From Ferrovibrio terrae (GTDB taxonomy: Bacteria > Pseudomonadota > Alphaproteobacteria > Ferrovibrionales > Ferrovibrionaceae), in assembly GCF_007197755.1 (NCBI RefSeq), contig NZ_CP041636.1, forward strand, positions 3,012,001 to 3,076,000: DNA of 64,000 nt. The letters run 5' to 3'. Positions 58,193 to 64,000 of this stretch are shown here, in pieces (position 1 is the first letter of the stretch; each line of letters starts with the position of its first letter). Below the pieces are notes generated by a model. That model worked only from the letters and a program-made list of their open reading frames with translations, was not told the origin of the DNA and did no database searches. A program made the position numbers and the translations under genes.

Positions 58193-59143
58193 CTACTCAA
58201 ACATATGCGGCACGAAACGCGTGCCGTCGCGACCGCTTTCGCTGACGCCCAGCCCGCAGGCGCGCGAGGCGACGATCCACACGCCAAGCACCGGCGCATG
58301 GCCGTCGGCGGTGGGCAGTGCGGTCACCGGCCGCAGATGCGCGTCATCCGGAAAGGCAGCGCGCAAGCCGGGCAGGGTTGCCTCCTGCGTCAGCAGCAGC
58401 TTCCACGCCGGCTCGATCAGCCGCATGCCGGCGCTGCGCAGGTGCTCATTCAGCGGATGCCGCAGCAGGTCACTCCACGGGCTGAGCTTGCACAGCACGG
58501 TGATCGGCTTTGCCGTCTGGTCGGTGAAGCGTTTGCCGTTCCAGCGCAGGTCTTCCAGATGCAGCAGGCTGGCATCCAGCCCGGCCACCTGCGCGGTGTC
58601 GCGCAAATAGTCGGCGCAGCTGCGACCCTCCGCATCCTCGCGGCCGGCACCGATATGCACGCGATGGCCCCAGAGGCCGAAATGCTTCCAGGCCTCGACC
58701 AGCATCTCGTGAATGCCGTTGAACTGGTCGCAGTGATTGCAGTGGCAGTCGAGCCATTCGGCCTGCATCTGCGCCGCATCGCACAGGCCGGCCGGCGCAT
58801 CGGCGGCATAGCGCAGCAGCTGCGGCGCATCGCGGCCGTTCCAGACGAGGTCGAGGCGGCCGAGCAGGTTCTTGTCCTGCCGCCGCCACGAGTCCTCGAT
58901 CAGGGCGCAGGCCTCGTCCGGCAGGCCGAAGGCGGCGTAGTCGCCCCGGCTGACGACATCCTCCACCCAGTCGAGGCAGAGGTCCTCCAGCCTTTGCGCC
59001 GCATCGCCCAGCACTTCGATATCGCCCGGCGAGAAGCGCCAGGCGGCGTCCTGGCACCAGGCCGTCACGCCGGCAGCCGGGAAGCCGGCGGCTGCGGCGC
59101 GGTCATGCCAGTCGGGACAGGGGGCCACCGTCAGACGCTGCAT
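58193..59143 (-). CDS. glutathionylspermidine synthase-like protein lacking part of the ATP-grasp domain
   Basis: A 316-residue homologue of the E. coli YgiC/YjfC family (about 386 residues). N-terminal RPDW-like CPDWHDRAAAAGF, DLVWNGRDAPQLLRYAADAP, DQFNGIHEML and LIEPAWKLLL are recognisable, and the C-terminus GVWIVASRACGLGVSE...RFVPHMF is the family end. Between AAFPDDAHLRP and VTALPTADGHAPVLGVW (DNA near 58320-58335) roughly 50 residues with the KPxxSREGAN ATP-binding segment are missing. The reading frame is intact. ATP-dependent ligase activity is therefore doubtful; it may be a decaying gene or an altered family member. Confidence 0.75.
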   Translation of the reverse strand: MQRLTVAPCPDWHDRAAAAGFPAAGVTAWCQDAAWRFSPGDIEVLGDAAQRLEDLCLDWVEDVVSRGDYAAFGLPDEACALIEDSWRRQDKNLLGRLDLVWNGRDAPQLLRYAADAPAGLCDAAQMQAEWLDCHCNHCDQFNGIHEMLVEAWKHFGLWGHRVHIGAGREDAEGRSCADYLRDTAQVAGLDASLLHLEDLRWNGKRFTDQTAKPITVLCKLSPWSDLLRHPLNEHLRSAGMRLIEPAWKLLLTQEATLPGLRAAFPDDAHLRPVTALPTADGHAPVLGVWIVASRACGLGVSESGRDGTRFVPHMFE

Positions 59144-59183
59144 GACGACAAAGATAGTTCGCGCCCCCGCGTCGGGGAAGCAT

Positions 59184-59213
59184 GGATCGCGGGGCATTGC
59201 TGCTCCGCGATCC
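59184..59213. repeat. perfect 9-bp inverted repeat
   Basis: GGATCGCGG/CCGCGATCC around a 12-base loop, between the tautomerase and the synthase-like gene. The GGATC end resembles the dispersed palindromes, and no T-run follows. Confidence 0.55.
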
Positions 59214-59231
59214 CGGCCTGCGACGGCAACG

Positions 59232-59465
59232 CTAGGGACGTCTGGCGGCCTGCAGTTTGCGGTATTCGGTAACCGGAAGCCCGCCGACACCCCAGTTGTC
59301 GAGTTCGACCTCGTCGATCACCACGAAGGTGGAGTCGAGCGGCTTGTTCAGCACATCGAGCAGCAGCTGGCTGACGCCCCGGATCAGGTCGGCTTTCTGT
59401 TCGGGCGTGGTATGCGGGGCTTTGGCATTGCCTTCGCGGGTGATCTGGATATTCACGTATGGCAT
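59232..59465 (-). CDS. 4-oxalocrotonate tautomerase family protein
   Basis: A 77-residue tautomerase. After removal of Met the catalytic Pro1 is exposed (MPYVNIQITREG), and the conserved KADLIRGVSQLLLDVLNK and FVVIDEVELDNWGVGG match the 4-OT/DmpI-like family. It starts 24 bases after the SDR gene, so the two form an operon divergent from a LysR regulator. Substrate unknown. Confidence 0.9.
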   Translation of the reverse strand: MPYVNIQITREGNAKAPHTTPEQKADLIRGVSQLLLDVLNKPLDSTFVVIDEVELDNWGVGGLPVTEYRKLQAARRP

Positions 59466-59489
59466 GTCTCTGTCTCCCTTGATGACCGG

Positions 59490-60224
59490 TTACCAGCGGC
59501 CGGCCTGCACGCCGCCATCGACATGCAGGATTTCGCCGGTGACGAAGTCCGCGCCTTCAAGATACAGCACGGCGTCGACGATCTCATCGACGCGGCCCAG
59601 ACGGCGGATCGGATGCATGCTGGCCAGGAAATCGTGGCTGTCCGGCGTGTGCATCGGCGTGTCGATGATGCCCGGCGACACCGCATTCACGCGCAGGCCG
59701 CGGCCGGCATATTCGATGGCCAGAGCCTTGGTCACGGCATTCAAGCCGCCCTTGGTCAGCGCCGTCAGCGCGGCCGGCACGCCAGCCACCGGCATATCGA
59801 TCAGGCTGGTGGTGATGGTGACGATATGGCCGCTGCCCTGGCGCAGCATCTGCGCGGCGGCGCGCTGCGAGATATGCCAGAAGCCGGCAACGTTAACCGA
59901 CTGCATCGTCTCGTAGTCCTGCAGCGAGAAATCGGTGAAAGGCTTTGAGAAGAAGATGCCGGCATTGTTGACCAGCGTGTCGACGCGGCCGAACTGCGCC
60001 ACCGCAACCTGCAGGATGCGGTCGGCGGTGCGCGGATCACCGATATCGCCGGCCACGGTGACGATGCCGTCATCACCGTTGGCGGCAGCCTGGGTGATGC
60101 TGCGCGAGTTGGCCACCACGCGGTAGCCCCGGGCGCGGTAACCCTGCACCAGGCCGGCGCCAATGCCCTGGGATGCGCCGGTAATGATGGCGACCCTGTT
60201 CTCAGTGTTTCTGCCGGTAGTCAT
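59490..60224 (-). CDS. SDR family oxidoreductase lacking the canonical active-site tyrosine
   Basis: A 244-residue short-chain dehydrogenase fold with TGASQGIGAGLVQ, NNAGIFF and the C-terminal ITGEILHVDGG-like end (VTGEILHVDGGVQAG). The catalytic lysine is in ALTALTKGGLN, but the residue four positions before it is Thr instead of Tyr; the usual motif is YxxxK. A similar tyrosine-less subgroup next to LysR regulators exists in my memory. A GGAGAGACAGG ribosome site precedes the ATG. Followed by the tautomerase gene. Confidence 0.88.
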   Translation of the reverse strand: MTTGRNTENRVAIITGASQGIGAGLVQGYRARGYRVVANSRSITQAAANGDDGIVTVAGDIGDPRTADRILQVAVAQFGRVDTLVNNAGIFFSKPFTDFSLQDYETMQSVNVAGFWHISQRAAAQMLRQGSGHIVTITTSLIDMPVAGVPAALTALTKGGLNAVTKALAIEYAGRGLRVNAVSPGIIDTPMHTPDSHDFLASMHPIRRLGRVDEIVDAVLYLEGADFVTGEILHVDGGVQAGRW

Positions 60225-60326
60225 GATCCTGTCTCTCCGTTTGCTGTGTGACGGCCCGTCGGGCTCGGTGGAAGACAGGTAGCTCTTTGCTCAATACGGG
60301 AGAATTATGGATTTACGAAAGATACT

Positions 60327-60343
60327 TTTGCATGTTATGCAAA
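60327..60343. promoter_or_regulatory. perfect dyad just before the LysR gene
   Basis: TTTGCAT-GTT-ATGCAAA, a perfect 7-bp inverted repeat ending three bases before the LysR ATG, in the 122-base divergent region. It contains no clear T-N11-A core but its position fits autoregulation or control of the SDR-tautomerase operon. Confidence 0.5.
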
Positions 60344-60346
60344 GAT

Positions 60347-61255
60347 ATGGATCAGCTCTCTGCCATGCGCACCTTTATCGCCACTCTGGATGCCGGCAGC
60401 CTCAGTGCCGCTGCCCGCCTGCTGGGACGCTCGCCCGCGGCGGTGTCGCGCGCCATCGACGATCTTGAAGCCCATGTCGGCGTGCAGCTGCTGCACCGGA
60501 CCACGCGCACCATCCGGCTGAGCGACGCGGGCGAACGCTATGCGACCGCCTGTCGCCGGCTGCTGAGCGATCTGGAAGAGGCCGACCTGGCTGCGGCGGG
60601 CGAGGGCGCCGCGCCGCGCGGCCTGTTGACGCTCACCGGCCCGCTCGTCAGCGGTGCGCGCGTGCTGCGGCCCATCCTTGACGCGTTTCTCGATGCCTTT
60701 CCGGCGGTGAAGGCGAAGCTGCTGTTGCTGGACCGTCAGGTGAATCTGGTGGATGAGGGCGTCGATGTCGGCCTGCGCATCGCGCACCTTCCGGATTCAA
60801 GTCTCATTGCACTCAGGGTGGGCGAGGTGCGCCGCCTGATCTGCGCCGCGCCAGCCTATCTCGCGGCCCGGCCGCCGATCCGTGGACTGGACGATCTTGC
60901 CGAGCAGGACTGCATCTGCATGACGGCCTTTGGCCAGGAGGTCTGGAGCTTTGCCACGCCAGATGGCCAGCAGCGGCAGATCCGCATGCAGCCGCGCCTG
61001 ATCGTCAATACGGTGGAGGCGGCCGTGACCTCAGCCGCCGAAGGGCGCGGCCTGACGCGCGTGTTTTCCTACCAGGTGGCCGACGAGATCACTGCCGGCC
61101 GGCTGGTGCCGGTTTTGCCAGAGGCGGATGCCTCGGCCTGGCCAGTGCATCTGATCGTTCCGGAGGGCCGGCTGGCCGTGCCGAAAGTGCGCGCCTTCGT
61201 CGACTTCGCCCTGCCGCGGCTGAAGGCTGAATTCGGCCGGATCAGCGGGCGCTGA
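60347..61255 (+). CDS. LysR-family transcriptional regulator
   Basis: A 302-residue LTTR. The winged helix (AMRTFIATLDAGSLSAAARLLGRSPAAVSRAIDDLEAHVGVQLL) fills residues 6-60 in the usual way, and a type 2 periplasmic-binding-like effector domain follows (about 90-295). The subgroup with HRTTRTIRLSDAGERYATACRRLL is the TrpI/DsdC-like 'CrgA' group. It is divergent from the SDR-tautomerase pair, its likely target. The ATG at 60347 lacks a strong ribosome site, but earlier in-frame starts would cross the dyad and are less likely. Confidence 0.9.
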   Translation: MDQLSAMRTFIATLDAGSLSAAARLLGRSPAAVSRAIDDLEAHVGVQLLHRTTRTIRLSDAGERYATACRRLLSDLEEADLAAAGEGAAPRGLLTLTGPLVSGARVLRPILDAFLDAFPAVKAKLLLLDRQVNLVDEGVDVGLRIAHLPDSSLIALRVGEVRRLICAAPAYLAARPPIRGLDDLAEQDCICMTAFGQEVWSFATPDGQQRQIRMQPRLIVNTVEAAVTSAAEGRGLTRVFSYQVADEITAGRLVPVLPEADASAWPVHLIVPEGRLAVPKVRAFVDFALPRLKAEFGRISGR

Positions 61256-61388
61256 CCTCAGCCTGGCTGCCGGTTCGTGGAGCGGGTTGGGTATGCGGGC
61301 TACCGCTTTGACTCTGTTGTGAGAATCTTGCGACCGACTCGGAAAAGGTTTGACCCGGCGACTCGGGTATGATTCTTTACGAATCACC

Positions 61389-61700
61389 ATGAGTGCTATC
61401 CGCGAAATCCGCCGTCATTCGCTTGCCGCCGTTGTTCCGGTGATCTGCTTCGCCGCCATCGGCTACTTCGCCTACCATGCGATGGAAGGCGAGCACGGCA
61501 TCAACGCCTATACCCGTCTGACTCTGCAGATCCAGGACACCAAGGCCGCGCTGGGTGAGGTGACCGCCGAGCGCAAGACCATGGAGCGCCGGGTCGGCCT
61601 GCTGCGGGCCAGCGGCCTGGATGCGGACATGCTGGAAGAGCAGGGCAAAAAGGTCCTTGGCCTGATCAAGCCGGGCGAGCGGGTAATACTCGGGCGCTAA
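61389..61700 (+). CDS. ftsB: FtsB/DivIC-type septum formation protein
   Basis: A 103-residue bitopic division protein: cytoplasmic IREIRRHS, one membrane helix (LAAVVPVICFAAIGYFAYHA), then a periplasmic coiled coil (LTLQIQDTKAALGEVTAERKTMERRVGLL) that pairs with FtsL and FtsQ. The position before the pdh operon is the usual one in alphaproteobacteria. The chosen ATG follows the pattern of homologues; a start 13 codons earlier is unlikely. Confidence 0.88.
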   Translation: MSAIREIRRHSLAAVVPVICFAAIGYFAYHAMEGEHGINAYTRLTLQIQDTKAALGEVTAERKTMERRVGLLRASGLDADMLEEQGKKVLGLIKPGERVILGR

Positions 61701-61720
61701 AACCCGGCCTCCAAGCAACG

Positions 61721-61753
61721 GAATTTCGTCGATTAACCGAAATTCAGTTAATC
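61721..61753. promoter_or_regulatory. two interleaved perfect inverted repeats between ftsB and pdhA
   Basis: GAATTTCG (61721-61728) pairs with CGAAATTC (61738-61745), and GATTAAC (61731-61737) pairs with GTTAATC (61747-61753). Both have 9-base spacers, and the arms alternate A-B-A'-B'. In RNA this permits two exclusive hairpins or a pseudoknot; in DNA it gives two overlapping dyads offset by nine bases. Confidence 0.7.
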
Positions 61754-61774
61754 ATCCAAAAACCCTTGTTTTAA

Positions 61775-61784
61775 CTAACGTTAG
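61775..61784. promoter_or_regulatory. 10-bp palindrome upstream of pdhA
   Basis: CTAACGTTAG, a perfect palindrome about 79 bases ahead of the pdhA start and downstream of the interleaved repeats. It is a candidate operator for the pdh operon; no known consensus is claimed. Confidence 0.4.
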
Positions 61785-61862
61785 CAATACTCTTCCGCTC
61801 GCCATTTGACGCCTGACGGTGTTAGCTGGTGGAAATGACGTAAGGTCAGTGGGAGAGAAACG

Positions 61863-62876
61863 ATGGCGAAACCGGGCAAAGCCGCGGAGAACGCGGCCAA
61901 GGGCGGCAAACTGCCGCCGGCCAAGGAACTGCTCCAGTATTACCGCGACATGCTGCTGATCCGCCGCTTCGAGGAGAAGGCCGGCCAGCTTTACGGCATG
62001 GGCCTGATTGGCGGCTTCTGCCATCTCTATATCGGCCAGGAGGCGGTGGTGGTCGGCCTGCAGGCCTGCGCCAAGCTCGGCGACGCCGTCATCACCTCCT
62101 ACCGCGACCACGGCCACATGCTGGCGACCGGCATGGACTCTAAGGGCGTGATGGCCGAACTGACCGGCCGCGCCGGCGGCTATTCCAAGGGCAAGGGCGG
62201 CTCGATGCATATGTTCAGCCGCGAGAAGCATTTCTACGGCGGCCACGGCATCGTCGGCGCGCAGGTACCGCTCGGCACCGGCCTCGCTTTCGCCCAGCGC
62301 TACAACAAGACCGACAACGTCACCTTCTGCTATTTCGGCGATGGCTCGTCCAACCAGGGCCAGGTCTACGAGAGTTTCAATATGGCCGAGCTGTGGAAGC
62401 TGCCGGTCATCTATGTGATCGAGAACAACCAGTATGCCATGGGCACTTCGGTGGCCCGCGCCTCGGCGCAGCCGGCGTTGTACAAGCGCGGCGAGAGCTT
62501 CGGCATCCAGGGCCGCCAGGTCGACGGCATGAGTGTCGTCGCGGTGAAGGAAGCCGGCGAAGAGGCGGTCGCGCATTGCCGCGCCGGCAAGGGGCCAGTC
62601 ATTCTCGAAATGATGACCTATCGCTATCGCGGCCATTCGATGTCCGATCCGGCGAAATACCGCAGCAAGGACGAAGTGACCAAGATGCGCGCCGAGCACG
62701 ATCCGATCGATCAGGTGCGCGCGCTGCTGCTGGGCAACAAGATGGTGGATGAAGACGCGCTGAAAGCCATCGACAAGGAGGTCAAGGACATCGTCCAGCA
62801 GGCCGCCGACTTCGCGCAGGAAAGCCCCGAGCCCGATCCGTCGGAGCTCTGGACTGACGTCTACGTCGAAGCTTAA
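61863..62876 (+). CDS. pdhA: pyruvate dehydrogenase E1 component subunit alpha
   Basis: A 337-residue subunit of the thiamine-diphosphate-dependent E1 that decarboxylates pyruvate. The TPP/Mg motif is in [20 protein letters not shown]...NNQYAM, and the phosphorylation-loop-like [14 protein letters not shown] is conserved. GGGAGAGAAACG before the ATG is nearly repeated before pdhB. Subunit alpha starts the operon pdhA-pdhB and presumably pdhC-lpd beyond the window. Branched-chain or acetoin dehydrogenase E1 are alternatives; the ftsB neighbour and lipoyl-E1-beta fusion favour PDH. Confidence 0.95.
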   Translation: MAKPGKAAENAAKGGKLPPAKELLQYYRDMLLIRRFEEKAGQLYGMGLIGGFCHLYIGQEAVVVGLQACAKLGDAVITSYRDHGHMLATGMDSKGVMAELTGRAGGYSKGKGGSMHMFSREKHFYGGHGIVGAQVPLGTGLAFAQRYNKTDNVTFCYFGDGSSNQGQVYESFNMAELWKLPVIYVIENNQYAMGTSVARASAQPALYKRGESFGIQGRQVDGMSVVAVKEAGEEAVAHCRAGKGPVILEMMTYRYRGHSMSDPAKYRSKDEVTKMRAEHDPIDQVRALLLGNKMVDEDALKAIDKEVKDIVQQAADFAQESPEPDPSELWTDVYVEA

Positions 62877-62893
62877 GGCCGGGAGAGAAAACG

Positions 62894-64000
62894 ATGTCGA
62901 TTGAAATCCTGATGCCGGCCCTGTCGCCCACGATGACCGAGGGCAAGCTGGCCAAATGGCACAAGCGCGAAGGCGAAGAGGTCAAGGCCGGCGATATCAT
63001 CGCCGAGATCGAGACTGACAAGGCGACGATGGAATTCGAAGCCGTCGATGAAGGCGTGCTGGAGAAGATACTGGTCGCCGAAGGCACCGAGGGTGTCGCC
63101 GTGAACACGCCGATTGCGTCCTTGCGTGGCGAAGACGAAAAGCCGGGCGCGGCGCCTGCCAGGAAGGAAGAGAAGAAGGCGGAAGCTCCCGTCAAGGTCG
63201 ATGACGGCAAGAAGCAGCCGGAGGAGACCAGGGCCGGTGAGTCCGCCGTGACGACTGCCAAGACGCCGGCGCCGGAACTGAAGGACCCTGCGATCCCTGA
63301 GGGCACGCAGTTCGTCTCCATGACGGTGCGCGAGGCGATCCGCGAGGGCATGTCGGAAGAGATGCGCCGCGATCCCAAGGTTTTCCTGATGGGCGAGGAA
63401 GTGGCGCAGTATCAGGGCGCCTACAAGATCAGCCAGGGCATGCTGGACGAATTCGGCCCCGACCGCGTGATCGATACGCCGATCACCGAACAGGGCTTTG
63501 CCGGCCTTGGTGTCGGCGCGGCCTTTGGCGGCCTGCGCCCGATTGTCGAATTCATGACGTTCAATTTCTCGATGCAGGCCATCGACCAGATCGTCAATTC
63601 GGCGGCCAAGACGCTGTATATGTCGGGTGGCCAGATGGGTAGCCCCATCGTGTTCCGTGGCCCGAACGGCGCTGCGGCCCGCGTCGGCGCGCAGCATTCA
63701 CAATGTTATGCCGCCTGGTATTCGCATATCCCGGGCCTGAAGGTGGTCGCGCCGTACAGCGCTGCCGACTTCAAGGGCCTGATCAAGGCCGCGATCCGCG
63801 ACCCCAATCCGGTCATCTTCCTCGAGAACGAAATCCTCTACGGCCGCAGCTTCGATGTGCCGAAGCTGGACGATTATGTCGTGCCGATCGGCAAGGCGCG
63901 CGTCGCCCGTGAAGGCAAGGATGTCACGCTCGTGGGTTACTCGATTGCGGTCGGCCATGCGCTGGCCGCTGCCGAGAAGCTGGCGGCAGAGGGCATCGAG
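62894..64000 (+). CDS. pdhB: pyruvate dehydrogenase E1 component subunit beta with N-terminal lipoyl domain (partial, 3' end missing)
   Basis: The first 369 codons are present; the gene runs off the right edge. Residues 1-77 are a lipoyl domain with the lipoylated lysine in [12 protein letters not shown]. Then comes a flexible Lys/Glu/Ala/Pro linker (about 85-140) and the transketolase-like E1-beta domain ([39 protein letters not shown]). The lipoyl-E1-beta fusion is typical of alphaproteobacterial PDH. It starts 17 bases after pdhA with the ribosome site GGGAGAGAAAACG. Confidence 0.96.
   Translation, partial: MSIEILMPALSPTMTEGKLAKWHKREGEEVKAGDIIAEIETDKATMEFEAVDEGVLEKILVAEGTEGVAVNTPIASLRGEDEKPGAAPARKEEKKAEAPVKVDDGKKQPEETRAGESAVTTAKTPAPELKDPAIPEGTQFVSMTVREAIREGMSEEMRRDPKVFLMGEEVAQYQGAYKISQGMLDEFGPDRVIDTPITEQGFAGLGVGAAFGGLRPIVEFMTFNFSMQAIDQIVNSAAKTLYMSGGQMGSPIVFRGPNGAAARVGAQHSQCYAAWYSHIPGLKVVAPYSAADFKGLIKAAIRDPNPVIFLENEILYGRSFDVPKLDDYVVPIGKARVAREGKDVTLVGYSIAVGHALAAAEKLAAEGIE

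Noticed and set aside
59184-59213. Terminator of the tautomerase gene
   Set aside because: The stem is strong but the loop is 12 bases and no T-run follows on either strand; listed as an inverted repeat only.

Overview
The window reads as chromosomal DNA of a free-living alphaproteobacterium, most likely in or near the Rhodospirillales. The evidence is the high GC content, the rpsF-rpsR-DUF2232-rplI/dnaB ribosomal-replication locus, a LexA operator of the alphaproteobacterial direct-repeat type (GTTC-N7-GTTC), a comEC/gltX/lexA neighbourhood, a ppiD-trpE pair, the tpiA-secG-pyrG-eno series, and ftsB-pdhA-pdhB with a lipoyl domain fused to the E1-beta subunit. I see no prophage, transposase, CRISPR array, rRNA or tRNA gene. 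The genus is not determinable from what I can see.

Layout. 0-4 kb: the end of a cheW-like gene, a chemoreceptor and dnaB, all leftward. 4-7 kb: a four-gene polar amino acid ABC importer placed between dnaB and rplI. 7.3-9.7 kb: rpsF-rpsR-DUF2232-rplI, coupled by overlapping stop/start codons. 10-17 kb: an RlmM-like rRNA methyltransferase, a soluble receptor with a Cache-like C-terminus, fumC, a stand-alone glutamate-synthase-like flavoprotein, an SDR and an SRAP protein. 17.3-24 kb: a long leftward operon for oxyanion uptake that combines a tungstate importer (tupBCA), a ModA-like binding protein, a Mop molbindin and a BtuCD/FecCD-type importer that may be MolABC. 24-27 kb: a response regulator and a thiosulfate/sulfur module (TsuA-like YeeE, CcdA, divergent TusA). 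27-34 kb: small envelope proteins, an unrecognised HTH protein, gltX, comEC, a DJ-1/PfpI protein and lexA. 35-44.8 kb: a second chemoreceptor, a macrodomain protein, a YibQ-type deacetylase, the Mo-dependent sulfite dehydrogenase pair SorA/SorB, a TPR-methyltransferase, a Tag-like glycosylase and a sensor kinase. 44.8-54.4 kb: trpE-ppiD, then tpiA, a KamA/EpmB radical-SAM aminomutase, secG, pyrG and eno. 54.4-61.3 kb: accessory genes (secreted proteins, rhodanese, a third transmembrane chemoreceptor, a damaged glutathionylspermidine-synthase-like gene, tautomerase, SDR and LysR). 61.4-64 kb: ftsB and the start of the pyruvate dehydrogenase operon.

How the parts connect. The Mo/W uptake operon could supply the molybdenum cofactor of the sulfite dehydrogenase at 39.6 kb. 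That enzyme, the YeeE/TusA/CcdA set and the secreted rhodanese together suggest handling of reduced sulfur compounds. Four chemoreceptor-type proteins plus a CheW fragment within 57 kb point to a motile organism with many dispersed receptors.

The most unusual non-coding signals are two intergenic arrays in which CTTAT-like pentamers repeat every 10-11 bp (10038-10107 and 50254-50400). Others are two interleaved perfect inverted repeats ahead of pdhA (61721-61753), a 10-mer TCCACAGGCT shared by the upstream regions of dnaB, rpsF and lexA, and a family of dispersed GC-rich palindromes. All functional statements rest on motif reading by eye; no database search was possible.
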